A stretch of 64,000 nucleotides of DNA from Candidatus Nitrosopumilus sp. (GTDB lineage Archaea; Thermoproteota; Nitrososphaeria; Nitrososphaerales; Nitrosopumilaceae): the NCBI GenBank assembly GCA_003702525.1, contig REGJ01000003.1:16093-80092 (forward strand), in the 5' to 3' direction. Position numbers and translations under genes: made by a program. The notes under the pieces are model-generated. The model was not told the DNA's origin, made no database searches, and worked only from the letters and a program-made list of their open reading frames with translations. Positions 48,992 to 59,227 of this stretch are shown here, one piece after another; position 1 is the stretch's first letter; each line of letters opens with the position of its first letter.

Positions 48992-49200
48992 AAAATGCAC
49001 AATGTAAAAAATGCTTAAACAAGTTTTTTGAAAAAGATATCTATACAATCCAGCAGTTTCAATACAGAGATAAACCACCATACAGTTGGTCATTAGAATA
49101 TTTTAAAAAATTGAACATAGGTGAATGGGATTCATTTTGTGAAAAGTGCATATTAGAATATTCCAATGAATCTTTTGATGTATGGAAGACAAAGATCTAA
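48988..49200 (+). CDS. Small protein with two CxxC pairs, overlapping trxB
   Basis: AQCKKCLNKFF...SFCEKCILEY; ATGA overlap with trxB. Confidence 0.65.
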   Translation: MKNAQCKKCLNKFFEKDIYTIQQFQYRDKPPYSWSLEYFKKLNIGEWDSFCEKCILEYSNESFDVWKTKI

Positions 49201-49706
49201 ACTCTTTATGGGTGCAAAATCTATTAACCCACATGAGTGATGAAGTAGAAAATAAGAGAAATACAGTAAAAGAACACAGTGATAAACTGGCAAAATTAGG
49301 CATGGAATTAAGCAAAATTCAATTCAGTTACAAAGTTGAAGAAAAAATATCAAAAGAGTATTGGCAAAAAAGAATTCAAAGTTTTGAAGAATATAACAAA
49401 AAAGCTTTGGAATATTATAATCAAATTTTCTCATTAATCAAAACCATTGATAAAGAAGAATCAGAAAGATTTCTTTTACAAATTAGCAGATTTAGACAAT
49501 TAACATCATCATTAATAGAAATTATGAAAAAAATTGAAGAAAATCCTTCAATCATCAATTCTAAAGATAGACAACAGAGTCAATGGAGCAGAGAACTCAA
49601 AAACAACATTACAGAAGAGAGTAACAAATGTCTGCATCATGAAAGAGATATGAATTCACATTTTAGAGATTTTTATGATAAACAACTGAAAAATATTTTA
49701 GAGTGA
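49182..49706 (+). CDS. Coiled-coil hypothetical protein
   Basis: ORF; overlaps previous ORF by 19 nt. Confidence 0.6.
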   Translation: MEDKDLNSLWVQNLLTHMSDEVENKRNTVKEHSDKLAKLGMELSKIQFSYKVEEKISKEYWQKRIQSFEEYNKKALEYYNQIFSLIKTIDKEESERFLLQISRFRQLTSSLIEIMKKIEENPSIINSKDRQQSQWSRELKNNITEESNKCLHHERDMNSHFRDFYDKQLKNILE

Positions 49707-50699
49707 CTAATATGCTAATTCAGACATGTGTTTTGCGTCTTTAAGGCAATTTTCAAAATTTTCTTCAGACATTACGTTTTGTTTAGCATAAACACTCTTG
49801 AATTTTCTACCATCATCAGCAAAAATTCCGACAACACATGCATTACCCTCAATAGAGTATTTTTTCATACAAGCATAAACTGCAGCAGAGGAAGGACTGA
49901 TCAAGAGGCGATCTTTTTCAAAAACATCTTTTACAACAGAAAATGCTTCTTCATTATCAACAGAAACCCAATCATCAACCACATTCTCTCGTTTCAAAAA
50001 TAGATCAGGTTTTGCAGATTCTTCAAAATTTCTCCATCCTTGAATAAGGTGATTTTGTTGTGGTTGACATCCAATGATTTTCACATCAGGGTTTTTCTCT
50101 TTAAGGAATGCGCCAATGCCAGTAATGGTTCCACCAGTACCCACACCAGTAAAGAAATGAGTAACCTTACCTTCAGTTTGTCTCCAAATTTCAGGTCCTG
50201 TTCCATTGTAATGACCTTTGAAGTTTGCTTCATTTGCATATTGATTTGGAGAATAGTATGTGTCTGGTCGTGAAGAAGCAATAGAAGTTGCAAGTGCAAT
50301 ACTTTGATCAGTTCCTGCACCAACTTTAGGACACAAATCATCACTTGTTTCAAACACTTTTGCGCCTAGATTTCGAATAATTTCTTTAGTTTCATTACTT
50401 GCTTTTTCAGGAATAACTATCTCAACTTTGTATCCCAATAGATTTGCAATTCCGGTTAAAGCAATTCCAGTATTTCCAGAAGTTGGTTCAATTATGATAC
50501 TCTTACCTTTAGTCAAAATTCCTTTTTCTTCACCATCTTTAATCATCCAATATGAAGCTCTATCTTTGACTGAGCCAAACGGATTGTGACCTTCCAACTT
50601 TGCAAAATAATCTACATTGTCATGTGAAAGAGAATCTAATTTTACAAGAGGAGTGTTACCTACACGATTCAATACATCTGTGTCAGTTACAGTAGTCAT
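49707..50699 (-). CDS. Cysteine synthase family PLP enzyme
   Basis: VGNTPLVKLDSL...NPFGSVKDRASYWMI...EPTSGNTGIALTGIANLLGYKVEIV...TGVGTGGTITGIGAFLKEKNP. Confidence 0.92.
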   Translation of the reverse strand: MTTVTDTDVLNRVGNTPLVKLDSLSHDNVDYFAKLEGHNPFGSVKDRASYWMIKDGEEKGILTKGKSIIIEPTSGNTGIALTGIANLLGYKVEIVIPEKASNETKEIIRNLGAKVFETSDDLCPKVGAGTDQSIALATSIASSRPDTYYSPNQYANEANFKGHYNGTGPEIWRQTEGKVTHFFTGVGTGGTITGIGAFLKEKNPDVKIIGCQPQQNHLIQGWRNFEESAKPDLFLKRENVVDDWVSVDNEEAFSVVKDVFEKDRLLISPSSAAVYACMKKYSIEGNACVVGIFADDGRKFKSVYAKQNVMSEENFENCLKDAKHMSELAY

Positions 50700-50707
50700 G
50701 ATATTGG

Positions 50708-50944
50708 TTATTTCACCTTTTTAATTTGAAATGTTATTACATCTCCATCTTTGGACATGTCTAGTAATTCATGACCCTGTCTTGTAACCCATCTAGATAT
50801 ATCATCTTCAGCTGCAGGATCATCAGCTGAAACAGTTAATGTTTCGCCTACTTGCATTCTTTCAATTTCAATTTTTGTTCTAAAGACAGGTTCTGGACAA
50901 AATAATCCAGTTGCATCTAATTTTTTTTCTGTTGATTCGGACAT
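50708..50944 (-). CDS. TusA-like sulfurtransferase
   Basis: LDATGLFCPEPVFRTKIEIERMQVGETLTVSADDPAAEDDISRW. Confidence 0.92.
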   Translation of the reverse strand: MSESTEKKLDATGLFCPEPVFRTKIEIERMQVGETLTVSADDPAAEDDISRWVTRQGHELLDMSKDGDVITFQIKKVK

Positions 50945-51010
50945 TTACCTAATTGAAAAAGAGCGTTTTGTCATATTAAAATCTATTCGAGTTTTTCAGA
51001 GTCATCTTGC

Positions 51011-51931
51011 TTACAATGCCATTTTGAACATGGTTGCAAGATTTCTATCTTTCATAAAACTTGGATCCTGATTCTGAAAATTGATTTTTTGAGAAATTCT
51101 CTTCATCAGATAAATTGCAATTTTGTAAAAGATGGACCACATGTGACTATTTTGATTTGAATCATAAATTCTCAGTAAAAATGTCAAAAGCCATTTTGCG
51201 TTTGGATAATGTTCAGAAATGTAATCAATTAGATATTCTTTTGAATTATTGATTTTGTATCGTAGATGATCAAGTGTTTCTGCTTGGTGTGCATAACCAG
51301 TTTGAGAAATTTCAATTTTGCCATGTTTCATAGCAAACAAAATGTCATCAAGACTATTTTCAGAGTCAATTACATTAACACACCGTCCAAGAGTGGATAA
51401 AACATGAGAATCACTTCCAGCAACTTGAATCATATTATTATCTAAAGCAAATTCTGTTGCACGTGCATTTGATAAAATATCGACGTTGTTGCTGTTGAAT
51501 ACTTCAACCATATCACATTTTTTAGCACCATCTCGTAATGCATCAAGTAAACTAAATGGATGAGGCGCAGATGAAACGCCACCTTGTTTTCGAACTTCAT
51601 CTATAACTTCATCAAGTGAAAGTCCAGGAGAAATTGCATCATGAATTCCATATGCTAGTACATGAGCACCTGTATCAGTGGTAATTTCTTCAGCAGGGAA
51701 AACATCAATGTTTTTGAATTTTGAGTGATCATTTTTGTATTCTAATAATTGATGGTAACCATCCAAAGTATTGTGATTTGTAACAAAAATTGCATCCAAA
51801 CCTAGATGATATGATCGCTCAAGTTGGTCTCTTATAGAAATATCACAATCGTATGGAGGTTCATCATCACCTACATGAAAATTGGAAAATGAATTATGAC
51901 AATGTAATTCAACATTTATTGGCATTTTCAA
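51011..51931 (-). CDS. PHP-domain metal-dependent phosphoesterase-like protein
   Basis: NVELHCHNSFSNF...LDAIFVTNHNTLDGY...GVSSAPHPFSLLDALRDG...VAGSDSHVLSTLGR. Confidence 0.85.
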   Translation of the reverse strand: MKMPINVELHCHNSFSNFHVGDDEPPYDCDISIRDQLERSYHLGLDAIFVTNHNTLDGYHQLLEYKNDHSKFKNIDVFPAEEITTDTGAHVLAYGIHDAISPGLSLDEVIDEVRKQGGVSSAPHPFSLLDALRDGAKKCDMVEVFNSNNVDILSNARATEFALDNNMIQVAGSDSHVLSTLGRCVNVIDSENSLDDILFAMKHGKIEISQTGYAHQAETLDHLRYKINNSKEYLIDYISEHYPNAKWLLTFLLRIYDSNQNSHMWSIFYKIAIYLMKRISQKINFQNQDPSFMKDRNLATMFKMAL

Positions 51932-51979
51932 ATGAAATTTTTCATCTTTAGGTAATAATCTTATGGAATCAAATGTAGA

Positions 51980-52705
51980 TTATCTGAAAAGATCTTCATG
52001 TTCTGGACGAATTAATTCATCAGTTCCATGATCACCTTTTTTGAATGAATAGTCTCGAACTATTGCCACAGGAGTTTTCAATGTTTTTCCCATAACTAAT
52101 TCAGATGCTGCAGAGAGTTCATCAGCAATAGCAATTGCAGTAACTCGTAAAGTTTTTCCAAATGTGTCTTGAGTCCCTTCATAGTCAATTATGGGAGAGA
52201 ATCCTGCAATTCCAATTGCACAGTTAGTTTGTCCCATTCTAAACGGACGTCCAAAGGTATCAGATATTACAACAGCAACATCTTTGTTTATTTTTTTAAT
52301 AATTTTTTCACGTATATTTTTTGCAGAGTGGTCAGAATTCAGCGGCAATAATGTTGCAAATCCTTCTTCCACATTACTTTCATCAATCCCCGCATTTGCA
52401 CAGATTATTCCATCATTCGTTTCAACAATCAAAATTCCATTCTTCATACGTATGATACGTTTTGATTCAGATAAAATTAATTCAGTAATTCTAGGATCTT
52501 TTTGATATTGAGAGCTTATTCCTTCAGAAAGCAATGAAGGTTTTACAGTAGACAAATCAACTAGACGTCCTTCTTGTTTCGAAATTATTTTTTGAGCAAT
52601 TACTAAAATATCTCCATCTTCAATTTGGCTTGAAGACATGATCAATTCTGAAATATCATCAGAAGGTTCAATTTCTTTTTCTATATGTACAGGTAGAATT
52701 TGCAA
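51980..52705 (-). CDS. cofE: Coenzyme F420-0:L-glutamate ligase
   Basis: DGDILVIAQKIISKQEGRLVDLS...IIRMKNGILIVETNDGIICANAGIDESN...AVVISDTFGRPFRMGQTNCAIGIAG. Confidence 0.93.
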   Translation of the reverse strand: MQILPVHIEKEIEPSDDISELIMSSSQIEDGDILVIAQKIISKQEGRLVDLSTVKPSLLSEGISSQYQKDPRITELILSESKRIIRMKNGILIVETNDGIICANAGIDESNVEEGFATLLPLNSDHSAKNIREKIIKKINKDVAVVISDTFGRPFRMGQTNCAIGIAGFSPIIDYEGTQDTFGKTLRVTAIAIADELSAASELVMGKTLKTPVAIVRDYSFKKGDHGTDELIRPEHEDLFR

Positions 52706-52739
52706 TTATAATGTGTGGGAGTATGGACTAAAAAATTGT

Positions 52740-53408
52740 TTATGCTGGTGCTGGAGCTTCTAATTCTAATTTGTAGTGTTTGTTAATGATATCCAAAATT
52801 TTGGAAAGATCTTTTTCCTCCAAAGTCGTGGTTGCCAAATCTTTTACCAAATCTTGTGCACGATATGCAATTCCCAATCCACAGATATCAAATAATTTGA
52901 CATCATTTGCTCCATCGACAACACAGACGATATTTTCTTTCTGTTCTCCCCATTCTTCAATTTTGACTCTTGCAGATTTTGATTTATCTGAATCTACATT
53001 GATCTTTACACCGTCTAATTTACCATCTTTGAAAATCAATTCATTAGAATAGACATAATCTAATCCTAATTCTTCTTTTAGTCTGTCCATCATCAGAGTA
53101 AATCCACCTGAAACAGCCATCAATTTCCAACCAGCAGATTTTAGAGCACGACATGCTTCTTTTGCACCAGTCATGATTGGCAATCCATCAGAAACTTCTT
53201 GACATGTTTTTTCATCGAGTCCTTTTAGAGCAGCAACTCTAGTTTGAAGTCCTTCTTCCCAGTTGATTTTTCCTTGAATTCCTTGTTTTGTGATTTCCCA
53301 AATTTCATCTTGCTTGTTGAGTTTTTCTGCAAGGATTGGAAGGTATTCTTCATCATACAAAACACCTTCAACATCAAAAATTACTAACAATTGATTTCTA
53401 TTTTGCAA
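52740..53408 (-). CDS. HAD phosphoserine phosphatase-like protein
   Basis: LVIFDVEGVLYDEEYLP...GWKLMAVSGGFTLMMDRLKEELGLDYVYSNEL...VCVVDGANDVKLFDICGLGIAYRA. Confidence 0.82.
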   Translation of the reverse strand: MQNRNQLLVIFDVEGVLYDEEYLPILAEKLNKQDEIWEITKQGIQGKINWEEGLQTRVAALKGLDEKTCQEVSDGLPIMTGAKEACRALKSAGWKLMAVSGGFTLMMDRLKEELGLDYVYSNELIFKDGKLDGVKINVDSDKSKSARVKIEEWGEQKENIVCVVDGANDVKLFDICGLGIAYRAQDLVKDLATTTLEEKDLSKILDIINKHYKLELEAPAPA

Positions 53409-53599
53409 AAATTTGCTAATTATATTAAAGTTGGGTGAAAGGTTTTAGACAATATACACCCGATCCGAATGATTTTCGAGAATATTTTTGCATTTTAAAA
53501 AAGGCATTTTTTCTCTTAGTGTGATTATACAGAGCGAACGTAGTTTTTAGGAGTAACAAAAAACGCTAGTAATAAATCACCGAAGTTAATGGTATAGTT

Positions 53600-53884
53600 A
53601 TGGGCGAATTAGAACACAAATACGAAGTGGACATCAAAGAAAGAGAAGGAAGACAAAAACTACCAGATAATGTTAAAGCAGAATTAAAAGCATCAGGAAT
53701 GATGGACGATAAAGGAAAATTGAAGTTAAAAGGTGTCAGTCCAAAAATGCTCAAAAGAATGAAACAAGAATTTGTAGAATGTCCAGTTTTGAAGGATGAT
53801 ATACATTTTATCCAATGTTTTGTATGTCCAAATTTCCAAAGTAGAGTTACAGGGCAAGTACTTTGTAAAGGCGACAAATTATAA
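53600..53884 (+). CDS. Conserved hypothetical Cys-containing protein
   Basis: ORF; CPVLKDDIHFIQCFVCPNF. Confidence 0.65.
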   Translation: MGELEHKYEVDIKEREGRQKLPDNVKAELKASGMMDDKGKLKLKGVSPKMLKRMKQEFVECPVLKDDIHFIQCFVCPNFQSRVTGQVLCKGDKL

Positions 53885-53937
53885 TCAAAAATTTCTCACG
53901 AAAGGCTCATTAGTTATTTTATTCTGATAAATTCAGT

Positions 53938-55380
53938 TTGAGTAAAGAAGACGTTGGAATTACAGTTTCAAAAAATGATGATTTTAGTGAGTGGTATACT
54001 CAAGTTGTACTTAAAGCCAAATTAGCAGATTACGCACCAGTTAAAGGATTAATTGTGCTCAGACCAGATGGATACTCCATTTGGGAATCATTGAAAACCA
54101 CATTTGATAAAAAATTTGCAAAAAATGGAATCAGAAATGGGTTTCTTCCAGTATTAATTCCTGAGTCATTATTAGGAAAAGAACAAAAACACTTTGCAGG
54201 TTTCAATCCAGAAGTATTTTGGGTAACACATTCAGGAACAAATGAAGTTGGAGATAGATTAGCATTAAGACCAACATCCGAGACATTAGCATATACACTA
54301 TATTCAAAATGGATTCAAAGTTGGAGAGATTTACCTCTAAAGATCAATTTTTGGAATACCGCACTACGTGCAGAAATTAAAGCAACCAAACCGTTCCTTA
54401 GAACATCAGAATTCTTGTGGCAAGAAGGACATACAGTACATGTAACACAAGAGGAAGCAGAAGAAGAAGTAATGAAGATTTTAGAAATTTACAAGAATAC
54501 TGTTGAGGAAGAATTAGCAATTCCTGTAACTACTGGAAAGAAAAGCGAGAAAGAAAAGTTTGTTGGTGCAGTGTACACAACTACAATGGAATCAATCATG
54601 CCAGATGGTAAGGCATTACAAATGGGAACATCACATTTTTTGGGACAGAATTTCTCAAAACCATTTGAAGTAAAATTTGCAGATAAGGATAATGTAGAAC
54701 ATTTTGCATGGCAAACATCTTGGGGGGTATCATGGAGATTAATTGGTGCAATGATTATGGCTCACGGAGATGATCAAGGTCTTGTTTTACCACCTAAAGT
54801 TGCACCAACACAAGTAGTGATTGTTCCAATTTACAGAAATGATGAAGGAAGAGACAAAGTATTACCAAAAGTAAAAGAAATCCAAGAAAGTTTAGAGTCA
54901 CAAGATATTCGAGTTCAGGTAGATGATAGACAAGGATTATCGCCAGGTTACAAATTCAATGACTGGGAGATGAAAGGAGTACCTATACGCATAGAAATTG
55001 GACCTAAAGATATTGAAAAACAAAGCATAGTTGTGGCAAAAAGATACAATCGTGAAAAAATTAATCTTGAGTTTAGTCAAATTGAAAAAATTGTTTCGGT
55101 ATTAGATGAAATACAAAAAAACATGTTAGAAAATGCAAGAAAACAAGCAAAAGAAAATACAAAAAATATTTTAGATTATACAGAATTTAAATCAAAAATC
55201 GAAGAGGGAGGATTCTTCAATGCACCTTGGTGTGGAAAACTAGAATGTGAAGAGAAGATAAAAGAAGATACGGGTGCAGACATACGAGTAATTCCATTTG
55301 GAAGTGAAGATACTAATTCAAAATGCATGTATTGTAAAGAACAAAGTAAATCAATCCCAATTTTTGCTAGAGGGTACTAA
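53938..55380 (+). CDS. proS: Prolyl-tRNA synthetase (archaeal/eukaryotic type)
   Basis: RPDGYSIWESLKTTFDKKFAKNGIRNGFLPVLIPESLL...LRPTSETLAYTLYSKWIQSWRDLP...FLRTSEFLWQEGHTVH. Confidence 0.96.
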   Translation: MSKEDVGITVSKNDDFSEWYTQVVLKAKLADYAPVKGLIVLRPDGYSIWESLKTTFDKKFAKNGIRNGFLPVLIPESLLGKEQKHFAGFNPEVFWVTHSGTNEVGDRLALRPTSETLAYTLYSKWIQSWRDLPLKINFWNTALRAEIKATKPFLRTSEFLWQEGHTVHVTQEEAEEEVMKILEIYKNTVEEELAIPVTTGKKSEKEKFVGAVYTTTMESIMPDGKALQMGTSHFLGQNFSKPFEVKFADKDNVEHFAWQTSWGVSWRLIGAMIMAHGDDQGLVLPPKVAPTQVVIVPIYRNDEGRDKVLPKVKEIQESLESQDIRVQVDDRQGLSPGYKFNDWEMKGVPIRIEIGPKDIEKQSIVVAKRYNREKINLEFSQIEKIVSVLDEIQKNMLENARKQAKENTKNILDYTEFKSKIEEGGFFNAPWCGKLECEEKIKEDTGADIRVIPFGSEDTNSKCMYCKEQSKSIPIFARGY

Positions 55381-55739
55381 GGACTTTCAATAGAGCAGAT
55401 ATTCATTATTTTACGTGCAGTTTGATCAATATCCACATCAGGTTCTGCAGAAATAAAAAGAACCATGTTATCTAATGAAAAAGTAAATGTTACAACTTTT
55501 TTTCTTCTTGCAGCCGCATAACTTACAGATCCTAAATTATCATCAAAATCTTGTCTTGTTCTAATTCTTAGTACAGCTTCAATGAACATTTTTTTTCGTT
55601 CATCATCATTTTTGAGTGGTTTAACATTATCACGAAAGGATCCAACAACCAAATTTCCCATCATATCTAAAAATCCTGCAAAACGAATTTCAGGTTCTTT
55701 AAGTAATTGTTCACACTTTACAGATAAATCATCAGGCAT
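55377..55739 (-). CDS. Thaumarchaeal hypothetical protein, possibly roadblock/LC7-like
   Basis: RFAGFLDMMGNLVVGSFRDNVKPL...VTFTFSLDNMVLFISAEPDVD; likely start MPDDLSV. Confidence 0.65.
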   Translation of the reverse strand: MPDDLSVKCEQLLKEPEIRFAGFLDMMGNLVVGSFRDNVKPLKNDDERKKMFIEAVLRIRTRQDFDDNLGSVSYAAARRKKVVTFTFSLDNMVLFISAEPDVDIDQTARKIMNICSIESP

Positions 55740-55835
55740 GTTTTTTGAAAATAAAGTCAAGATAAAAAGAATTTTCAAATTTTCACTAATGATATCATGG
55801 TCAAATATAATAGTGGAAAAAAATGATTAACAGTT

Positions 55836-57146
55836 GTGACTAGCAATCCACAATTAGAAGAAAAAAAGCCACTCTTAGAACAATTCAGAGAGACTAGAAA
55901 TCGAACTTTGGAGTTGGTGAAAACTCTAGAAAAAGATGATTTTGTAGTACAAACTGCTTTTTTCATGAGCCCACCAAAATGGCATGTAGGACATGTTAGT
56001 TGGATTTACGAAGCAATCATGAGTAAATTAGACAAAAATTATGAGTTTTATTCAAAAGAATTTTCAGAATATCTAAATTCCTATTATCAACAATTCGGGA
56101 TTCCACATGATAAAGGATTACGAGGAGTAATTTCCAGACCCACTGTTGATCAGATTTTTCAATATTTCAATACAATCAATCAAAGAGTAGAGAAATTTAT
56201 CGAAACAGAGTCTTTAGATGAAAATGCAGTCAGATTAATCACAATGGGATTTCATCATGAATGTCAACATCAAGAATTGTTAGTGTATGATTTACAACAT
56301 CTTCTTGCAGAACAATACAGACCAGTTAAGAAAAATCAAATTCAAAAACAAGAGAGTGCTAAGCAAAGAACTGTTGAGATGAAAGGAGGATTATACATTA
56401 TGGGGTTCAATGGAAAAGAATTCTGTTATGATATTGAACTTCCAGAGCACAAAGTGTATTTGAATGATTACAAGATAGATGTTTTTCCAATTACAAATAA
56501 GCAATATCTACAATTCATTGAAGATGGAGGATATGAAACATACAAGTATTGGTTATCAGACGGATGGGAAAAAGTAAAAACTAACAAATGGAATGCACCA
56601 ATGTATTGGGAAAAAGCAGATGATAAATGGCATGTTAGAGACTTTTTAGGAATTAGAGAAATTAATCCAAATGAACCAGTATGTCATGTTAGTTTCTATG
56701 AAGCTGATGCATATTGTAAGTGGGCAGGAAAAAGATTACCAACAGAAGCAGAATGGGAAAAAGCTGCTTGTTGGAATGAATCAAAACAAGAAAAAACGGT
56801 ATTCCCATGGGGAAATGAACAGCCTACTGAGAACAAATGCAATCTCCTTGAATCATATCATTGGGGATGTACAGAGATTGGGACATATTCAGAGGGAGTT
56901 AGTCCTTCAGGTTGTCATCAAATGATAGGGGATGTGTGGGAATGGACATCATCAGAATTTACAGGTTATCCAGGCTTCAAAACAGGATTTGACGAGTATA
57001 ACGATAAATGGTTTACAAATCAAAAAGTTTTGAGAGGAGGTTCATTTGGAACACCAAAAATGTCAATTCGTGGAAGTTATAGGAATTTCTTTAGATTAGA
57101 TGAAAGATGGTTATTTTCAGGTTTTAGGTGTGCTGAAGATATCTAA
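55836..57146 (+). CDS. egtB: Ergothioneine biosynthesis protein EgtB (DinB plus FGE-sulfatase domains)
   Basis: PPKWHVGHVSWIYEAIM; HHECQHQELL (HxxxHxE); GGLYIMGFNGKEFCYDIELPEHKVYLNDYKIDVFPITNKQYLQFIEDGGYE; GDVWEWTSSEF. Confidence 0.92.
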   Translation: MTSNPQLEEKKPLLEQFRETRNRTLELVKTLEKDDFVVQTAFFMSPPKWHVGHVSWIYEAIMSKLDKNYEFYSKEFSEYLNSYYQQFGIPHDKGLRGVISRPTVDQIFQYFNTINQRVEKFIETESLDENAVRLITMGFHHECQHQELLVYDLQHLLAEQYRPVKKNQIQKQESAKQRTVEMKGGLYIMGFNGKEFCYDIELPEHKVYLNDYKIDVFPITNKQYLQFIEDGGYETYKYWLSDGWEKVKTNKWNAPMYWEKADDKWHVRDFLGIREINPNEPVCHVSFYEADAYCKWAGKRLPTEAEWEKAACWNESKQEKTVFPWGNEQPTENKCNLLESYHWGCTEIGTYSEGVSPSGCHQMIGDVWEWTSSEFTGYPGFKTGFDEYNDKWFTNQKVLRGGSFGTPKMSIRGSYRNFFRLDERWLFSGFRCAEDI

Positions 57147-58165
57147 TTTTTAGATACAAGAGTTAATGAAAAGTATTTTTTTTCATCAAACCACGTATGT
57201 TTTAATTCAAATCCAACATCATCAAGTAAATCATGAATTTGAGATAGACGGTATTTGTGAGAGTATTCAGTATGAATCAACTCATCTTTTTGCAATTTTA
57301 ACTCCAAGTCAGATTTTGATATAATGATTGACTGATCAACCAAAGATTTCAAATACATCTCAATTCGTTGATCTTTTTCATTGTAAATAGAATGATGTGA
57401 AAAGTTATTGAGATTAAAATCGGCATCAAGTTCATCATTAATTCTAGATAAAACATTAAGATTGAATTTGGCAGTTACACCTTCAGAATCATCATAAGCT
57501 GATTCAAGGATTACTTTGTCTTTTACAAGATCAAGTCCAATCAAAAATAGATCACCAGGTTTCATAGTTGCATAAATTTTTTCCAAAAATTTGTAACCAT
57601 CAATTGGTGAAAAATTACCAAAACTAGAACCCAAAAAAATTATGAGATTGTTTTTGTCATCATATGTTTTTAAAAATTCTAAACCGCCTTCATAGGTATC
57701 AATAATGCCAGTAATTGAGAGATTTTTGTAATCATTTAGAAGTTCTTCAGAACTTTCTGTAAGAATTTCAGAAATATCTATTGGGAAATATTCAGTAGTT
57801 TTTTGAGAGGATGTCAAAAAATCCAAAATCAACCTAGTCTTTGTAGAAGAACCACTGCCCAACTCTACTAATCTAAAGTCTACATCCAAAAAGGAATCTA
57901 ATTCACTTTGTAATCTTTTGAGAATAGAAATTTCGGTTCTTGTAGGGTAATATTCAGGTACAGCGCAGATTTTCTCGAATAAATCAGAGCCTTTTTTGTC
58001 ATAGAAAAACTTGGGATGGATAGACTTTGAACCAGTTCCCAGGCTTGAAGAAATTTCTTCTGAGAATGTTTTTTCAATTTTTGTAGCATGAGGTTTGAAA
58101 TATTGTAATCTTGAATCAACAACAAATTTTTTGTATTCTTTGTTTTTTTGAAAAGAGTTATTCAA
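57143..58165 (-). CDS. egtD: L-histidine N(alpha)-methyltransferase EgtD
   Basis: SIHPKFFYDKKGSDLFEKICAVPEYYPTRTEISIL; LVELGSGSSTKTRLILDFL; IIFLGSSFGNFSP. Confidence 0.92.
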   Translation of the reverse strand: MNNSFQKNKEYKKFVVDSRLQYFKPHATKIEKTFSEEISSSLGTGSKSIHPKFFYDKKGSDLFEKICAVPEYYPTRTEISILKRLQSELDSFLDVDFRLVELGSGSSTKTRLILDFLTSSQKTTEYFPIDISEILTESSEELLNDYKNLSITGIIDTYEGGLEFLKTYDDKNNLIIFLGSSFGNFSPIDGYKFLEKIYATMKPGDLFLIGLDLVKDKVILESAYDDSEGVTAKFNLNVLSRINDELDADFNLNNFSHHSIYNEKDQRIEMYLKSLVDQSIIISKSDLELKLQKDELIHTEYSHKYRLSQIHDLLDDVGFELKHTWFDEKKYFSLTLVSKN

Positions 58166-58258
58166 GTATTAAAATCACCAAAATAGGGCATAAAAGCCTT
58201 AACCTAATTCTTTACGCACAAACTATATCTCTTGATATACTTCTAAATTCAACGATAT

Positions 58259-59227
58259 TTGTTGGGTGAAATTCTTAGAATAGAAAATTTGAAAAAATAT
58301 TTTACAAAAAAAGGAATGTTTGGTAAACAATCAGATACAGTAAGGGCAACTGATGGTATTTCTTTTTCTGTAAAAAAAGGAGAGGTGTTTGTGTTAGCTG
58401 GGGAATCAGGTTCAGGTAAATCAACAATTGCAAAATTAATTTTAAGATCAATACAACCAGACTCTGGAAAAATATTTTTTGAAAATCAAGAAATCAATAA
58501 CAATCCAGAGAATTTACAAAAAATTAGAATGGGATGTCAAATGATTCATCAAGATCCATATGATTCAATAAATCCAAGAATGAAAATTGGAGACATTGTT
58601 TCAGAACCATTAGAAGTTCACAATGTAGGAGACAAGGGTGAAAGAAAAAAAAGAGTAATTGAAGTACTTCACGAAGTCAAGTTAGAACCTGCTGAAGAAA
58701 TTATTAAAAAATATCCACATATGTTATCAGGAGGACAAAGACAAAGAGTTGTTTTAGCAAGAGCATTGTCATTAAAACCCAAAGTCATTTTAGCAGACGA
58801 ACCAGTTTCAATGCTTGATGTGTCAATAAGAGCTGAAATGCTAGAATTGATGCACGAATTACAAAAAAAATACAACATATCATTCATCTATATTACACAT
58901 GATTTAGCAACTGCAAGATACTTTGGTCAAAGAATTGGGATTTTGTATCTAGGAAAAATTGTAGAAATAGGACCAATTGATCAGGTTTTGCTTAGTCCCA
59001 AGCACCCATACACACAGGCGTTAATTGATGCAATATCAGAACCAAACCCAGACAATTTACACAAAGAAAAGGAAATCAGAATTAATGAGCCATCGGATAT
59101 GGATATTCTACAAGGCTGTAGATTCAGAAATAGGTGTCCATATGTCATAGATGAATGTAAAACAGAGCCAGATTTAGAGAGAATAAGTGATGAACATTAT
59201 TCTGCTTGTCACGTAAAAATCAACTAA
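58259..59227 (+). CDS. Oligopeptide/dipeptide ABC transporter ATP-binding protein (DppF/OppF-like)
   Basis: LAGESGSGKSTIAKLILR...HMLSGGQRQRVVLARALSLKPKVILADEPVSMLDVSIRAEML; C-terminal oligopeptide-type Cys-rich CRFRNRCPYVIDECKTEPDL...HYSACH. Confidence 0.93.
   Translation: MLGEILRIENLKKYFTKKGMFGKQSDTVRATDGISFSVKKGEVFVLAGESGSGKSTIAKLILRSIQPDSGKIFFENQEINNNPENLQKIRMGCQMIHQDPYDSINPRMKIGDIVSEPLEVHNVGDKGERKKRVIEVLHEVKLEPAEEIIKKYPHMLSGGQRQRVVLARALSLKPKVILADEPVSMLDVSIRAEMLELMHELQKKYNISFIYITHDLATARYFGQRIGILYLGKIVEIGPIDQVLLSPKHPYTQALIDAISEPNPDNLHKEKEIRINEPSDMDILQGCRFRNRCPYVIDECKTEPDLERISDEHYSACHVKIN

Noticed and set aside
53520-53575. AGCG...CGCT with TTTTT/AAAAA hairpin-like pairing before the 53600 ORF
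   Set aside because: Short, AT-driven pairing with large mismatched interior; not distinguishable from background.
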